Shown here: piece after piece, positions 61,061-64,000 of the stretch | How positions within the stretch are numbered: the stretch's first letter is position 1 | Layout: every line of letters starts with the position of its first letter | NCBI RefSeq assembly: GCF_027474845.2 | Contig: NZ_CP107031.2 | Coordinates: forward strand, 2,246,501-2,310,500 | Direction of reading: 5' to 3' | Length of the DNA stretch: 64,000 nt | Origin: Maribacter aestuarii | GTDB taxonomy: Bacteria; Bacteroidota; Bacteroidia; Flavobacteriales; Flavobacteriaceae | The notes under the pieces: model-generated | The model's database searches: none | The model's input: only the letters and a program-made list of their open reading frames with translations | What the model was told of the DNA's origin: nothing | Translations under genes and position numbers: made by a program

Positions 61061-64000
61061 TCAATTTGTATTTTTCTTAGATTTTTTAGCTTTAGTTTTT
61101 TTATTTTCTTTCTGCACGGGAATGAACAACTCACTGAATTTGTTGAACTCTCTATCGAAAATAAAAGCAATACCCGTAACAATTAATTGCCCGTCAATGA
61201 TATTCTGATATTCCTGCCTTCTAAAACCTTTTAACCTGTAAACACCTTCTTCACTCAGCAAGTATTCTAAAGTAACATTTCCTATAATTGGGGTGGCGCT
61301 ATCTTCGCTGGAGGCACTTCCTTCAACATCCAATGCGCTACCGGCGGTAACGATGAGCCGTTCATTGAATAACTTCTTACTGGCATTGATGTTCAATTGT
61401 GTGCGGCTTTGCGCCGTACCGCTTTCGTAATCCTCAAAACTGTCCAAATCAAACCCCAGTTCAAAACCGCTGTTGCCTAGTAGTTTATCGGAAATGGCAT
61501 TCAATTCGCTGGAGAGTACTTTGTTTACATTGTTTCTTGCCAATGACATGGCACCACCACTACTACCGTCACTCCCTGTGGTTGGATAAAATCGGTTTAA
61601 GGCCAATAGGGAGAAGACCTGTTTGTTGAGTTCGGACTCTTGTTGATTCAATTGCAATATACGCCCGTATACGGCACCTCCAAAATTACCCTGTTCGCTT
61701 TCTGGCATATCTAGGGCAAACGATAATTCAGGTTCAGTTAACTGTCCCTCTACGTTTAAATAGACCATAAACTCTGCCGCCTGCTGGTAACTTCCGGTCA
61801 CATTACCCTCAGAACTTATGGCGGACATCAATGGGGCGGCAGAGGTTTCAATTTCGTAGATGGCCGTAACGTCCAGTTTTGCATCGTAGGGGTCGCCGTT
61901 CCAGACGACACTACTTCCTTTTCTTATTTGAAATTCTCGGCTTACCAGGTTATAGAGGCTAGTACGATAAAAGCCGGAATTTAATACCAATCTACCCGAT
62001 AATCTTATATCCTGATTTGGGTCGATATTAAGCTTCAGTTCTGCATCACCGGAGGCCTGTAACTTATCTTGGGTTTTTTCATCCAGTACTACGGTAAACT
62101 GTGCGTCATTCGAGATTTCCAGAGTGGTATTGATGTCCATTCCGTAAAAAATAGAGGGTCTTTTCTTGTTTTCGTTTCGTGTAAGTATGGCGTCGGGGTT
62201 CTCCTTGTTTACAAAGATTACGATACCATCCCTTTCTTGAATCTCTAACTGGTCCTGGGGTACGATGTATGTTAAATCTGTAATATCCCTTACCCTTAAA
62301 TTTCCGTTAACCACTGGGGATTTTAAATTTCCTGTAACGTTTACATCTGCGTTTATACTCGCAATTCCGTAAACAAGCTCATTATCACCTTTTTTAGAAT
62401 CCAAGACTCTAAAGCGGTCTGCTTTTACATTGAGGTCAAAGCCTGGATTTAAAAGATTAGGGGTGAATATGGTCCCGTTCACGACCAAAGAACCTTTGGT
62501 CTCATCCGCTATGTTGAAATTTGAGAGGGATATTTTCTCTTGGTCCAGGTCCACAGTTTCATTATCAATATTCAATGTTGTGTTGAATGAAGTCAGTGTA
62601 AGCCCAATATCATTAAAATTTATCCTACCGGAATAGGTGGGGTCCTTCAAAGTGCCATTAACCAACATGCTTCCGGAAAGATAACCTTTGGCGTTGGAAA
62701 TATCTTCTTTAAAAAATCCCTGTATGACGCTCATTTTTAGTTCCTCTATATCCAGTTCTAGATTTAGTTCCGCACCACTCTCTTTGGCAACATAGTCCCC
62801 GGTAAGCTTTAATTTGGCATCCCCGTCTTTAATGGCTAGGTCAAAATCATAATCGGAGAAAGACTTGGAGGAAGCGTCCAATATTAGCGTGCCTAGGGGA
62901 TTCTCCATGACCTGAAAATTCCCTATCTCTATATCCGATATTAAACCTGATGCACCATAGGGATTGAGCAAAATAAAATTTCCTTCGACCCTTCCTTTGG
63001 CCAAAGCCTCATCCGGATTGAATAAGCTTAGAAATGTTTGCAATTCGAAATTTTCGAAGACTATCCCAATATGTTCCTGTTCTATTTTTGGAAGTTCTGA
63101 AGATATACGTAGACTTTGGCTGTTCCTGCTAAGGATGAGGTTTTCTAAGCCAAGATAGGACTCCGCTATAACAATGGAATTATCGTTTGGAAGTTGCCAT
63201 TGTTTCTTGTTTAAAACGAGTTCTTCCGGGTCTATGTGCAATCTTAGGGTGTCCTTTTTAAAAACAAGTTGCGAGGTAAGGTGGGCCACTTGTACCGAGT
63301 CGTTTTCGGCATTAAAGTCCAATAGCAATTCTTTATTTCTAAGTTTTCCCTCCAAATATGTCTTTTTGAGGTGTATCGGTTCATAGGTAAGGTTACCTAA
63401 ACCTGCCGAGAAATTTAAATCGGTCGCATCACCGTTAAGAAGTACGTTTAAACTATCTATGGAACTTCCGGCATAGGATATTTTAGGTACTTTGACTTCT
63501 GCGTAGAGGGTTTTTTCCTTGGAATCAAAGGAAGCATCAACGTTGAGCGAATCCAAGTCCGTAAAGCCATCAAAAAATACTTTGGTAATTATAGGGGTGG
63601 GTCTGAGCGAAAGCTGCAATTTAGCGTTTATGGTATCATCCGCTGTCGCCATACTATCGGCACTAAAATAATTTTCAAGTTGTCCTTTAAGGGCATTAGT
63701 GATTCTATTCGGGGATGCGTTCGAATACAGCTCACCGTTCACAAAACCGCTATTTATAACAACATCGGTTATAGAGTCTTCAATATGTGCTCGAATGGAT
63801 ATTTGTTCCACTTGGTATTGTTCGTTGTAAGCCACGGCTATACCATCCTTAATCGTGGTATTTACCGTAAAATCGGATGGAGTTCCCTTGTAGGTCCCAT
63901 CGATTGTTGCAGCTATCTTAATGTCATTATCGGAAAAACCTAAATTTTTGAGATCTGCCCCAATAATGTTAGAGATTAGACTTATGTTCATATTTGCTGA
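61061..64000 (-). CDS. tamB: TamB-family translocation/assembly protein, C-terminal part
   Basis: The frame is open through the right edge, so the N-terminus is missing; about 980 residues are visible (TamB is normally well above 1200). Repeated beta-strand units characterise the AsmA/TamB fold, e.g. VNGNLRVRDITDLTYIVPQDQLEI, and the DUF490 C-terminal domain is seen in KLDVTAIYEIETSAAPLM, YLNVEGQLTEPELSFALDMPES and NVTLEYLLSEEGVYRLKGFRRQEYQNIIDGQLIVTGIAF. The very end is unusually lysine-rich (KKTKAKKSKK). It is followed by tamL after 13 bases and forms the periplasmic bridge of the TAM system. Confidence 0.9.
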   Translation of the reverse strand, partial: SANMNISLISNIIGADLKNLGFSDNDIKIAATIDGTYKGTPSDFTVNTTIKDGIAVAYNEQYQVEQISIRAHIEDSITDVVINSGFVNGELYSNASPNRITNALKGQLENYFSADSMATADDTINAKLQLSLRPTPIITKVFFDGFTDLDSLNVDASFDSKEKTLYAEVKVPKISYAGSSIDSLNVLLNGDATDLNFSAGLGNLTYEPIHLKKTYLEGKLRNKELLLDFNAENDSVQVAHLTSQLVFKKDTLRLHIDPEELVLNKKQWQLPNDNSIVIAESYLGLENLILSRNSQSLRISSELPKIEQEHIGIVFENFELQTFLSLFNPDEALAKGRVEGNFILLNPYGASGLISDIEIGNFQVMENPLGTLILDASSKSFSDYDFDLAIKDGDAKLKLTGDYVAKESGAELNLELDIEELKMSVIQGFFKEDISNAKGYLSGSMLVNGTLKDPTYSGRINFNDIGLTLTSFNTTLNIDNETVDLDQEKISLSNFNIADETKGSLVVNGTIFTPNLLNPGFDLNVKADRFRVLDSKKGDNELVYGIASINADVNVTGNLKSPVVNGNLRVRDITDLTYIVPQDQLEIQERDGIVIFVNKENPDAILTRNENKKRPSIFYGMDINTTLEISNDAQFTVVLDEKTQDKLQASGDAELKLNIDPNQDIRLSGRLVLNSGFYRTSLYNLVSREFQIRKGSSVVWNGDPYDAKLDVTAIYEIETSAAPLMSAISSEGNVTGSYQQAAEFMVYLNVEGQLTEPELSFALDMPESEQGNFGGAVYGRILQLNQQESELNKQVFSLLALNRFYPTTGSDGSSGGAMSLARNNVNKVLSSELNAISDKLLGNSGFELGFDLDSFEDYESGTAQSRTQLNINASKKLFNERLIVTAGSALDVEGSASSEDSATPIIGNVTLEYLLSEEGVYRLKGFRRQEYQNIIDGQLIVTGIAFIFDREFNKFSELFIPVQKENKKTKAKKSKKNTN

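Noticed and set aside
61048..61182. N-terminal extension of TamL
   Set aside because: Would overlap tamB by 122 bases and bury the lipoprotein signal 45 residues inside the protein.

Overview
The window is typical of a marine Flavobacteriaceae bacterium (phylum Bacteroidota). I infer this from the AT-rich sequence, the many SxC lipoproteins with Bacteroidota-style signal peptides, the TamL/TamB pair, the fused cbb3 oxidase subunits CcoN-CcoO, and promoters of the TAnnTTTG type. No species can be fixed from the sequence alone. I see no rRNA, tRNA, CRISPR array, insertion sequence or phage gene; apart from one probable small RNA it is protein-coding chromosome.

Layout. 1-8 kb: a partial glycosidase-like lipoprotein coupled to a CBM9-like protein, a LytS/LytTR two-component pair, a c-type-haem/FG-GAP protein, and a lipoprotein with five CHRD repeats and a C-terminal cupredoxin. 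8-20.5 kb: trmN6, a glutaryl-CoA-dehydrogenase-like enzyme, trehalase, an FdhF/YdeP-type molybdopterin oxidoreductase, a siroheme enzyme with a DUF7009 protein, a sugar kinase/nucleotidyltransferase pair, a GH109-type enzyme and another Gfo/Idh/MocA oxidoreductase. 20.6-35.6 kb: a low-oxygen block with hemN, universal stress proteins, a truncated globin, the cbb3 operon (ccoS-ccoNO-ccoQ-ccoP-ccoG-ccoH and two membrane proteins), ccoI, and a divergent Crp/Fnr regulator. 35.6-44.6 kb: a six-hairpin-like lipoprotein, a candidate small RNA, the hutHIUG histidine-degradation operon with a divergent LysR gene, and a nitroreductase. 44.6-58.7 kb: membrane proteins, a BlaI/M56 pair with tandem TonB-like domains, a TPR protein, ruvC, hemW and a run of small conserved genes, a membrane MutS-like ATPase and a DUF5060 glycosidase. 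58.7-64 kb: tamL and the C-terminal part of tamB, which runs off the right edge.

The strongest regulatory signal is a palindrome TGAYAnnTRTCA in front of hemN, ccoS, ccoI/fnr and a usp gene. In all five transcription directions it lies exactly 23 bases from a TAnnTTTG-like -7 element. This defines a local Fnr-type regulon for high-affinity respiration and anaerobic haem synthesis, with the regulator in its midst.

The oddest observation is that fnr and the neighbouring usp gene are each interrupted in the same 10-mer, TCAAAAAAAG, in the same reading phase. In both cases one extra A (or a -1 slip) restores the family-typical C-terminus. A third gene (DUF4230) shows the same pattern at another A7 run. 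This is either homopolymer miscalling or slippage-dependent expression. The best candidate for something undescribed is the roughly 105-nt structured RNA at 37071-37175, with its own -7 element and terminator and no adjacent gene on its strand.
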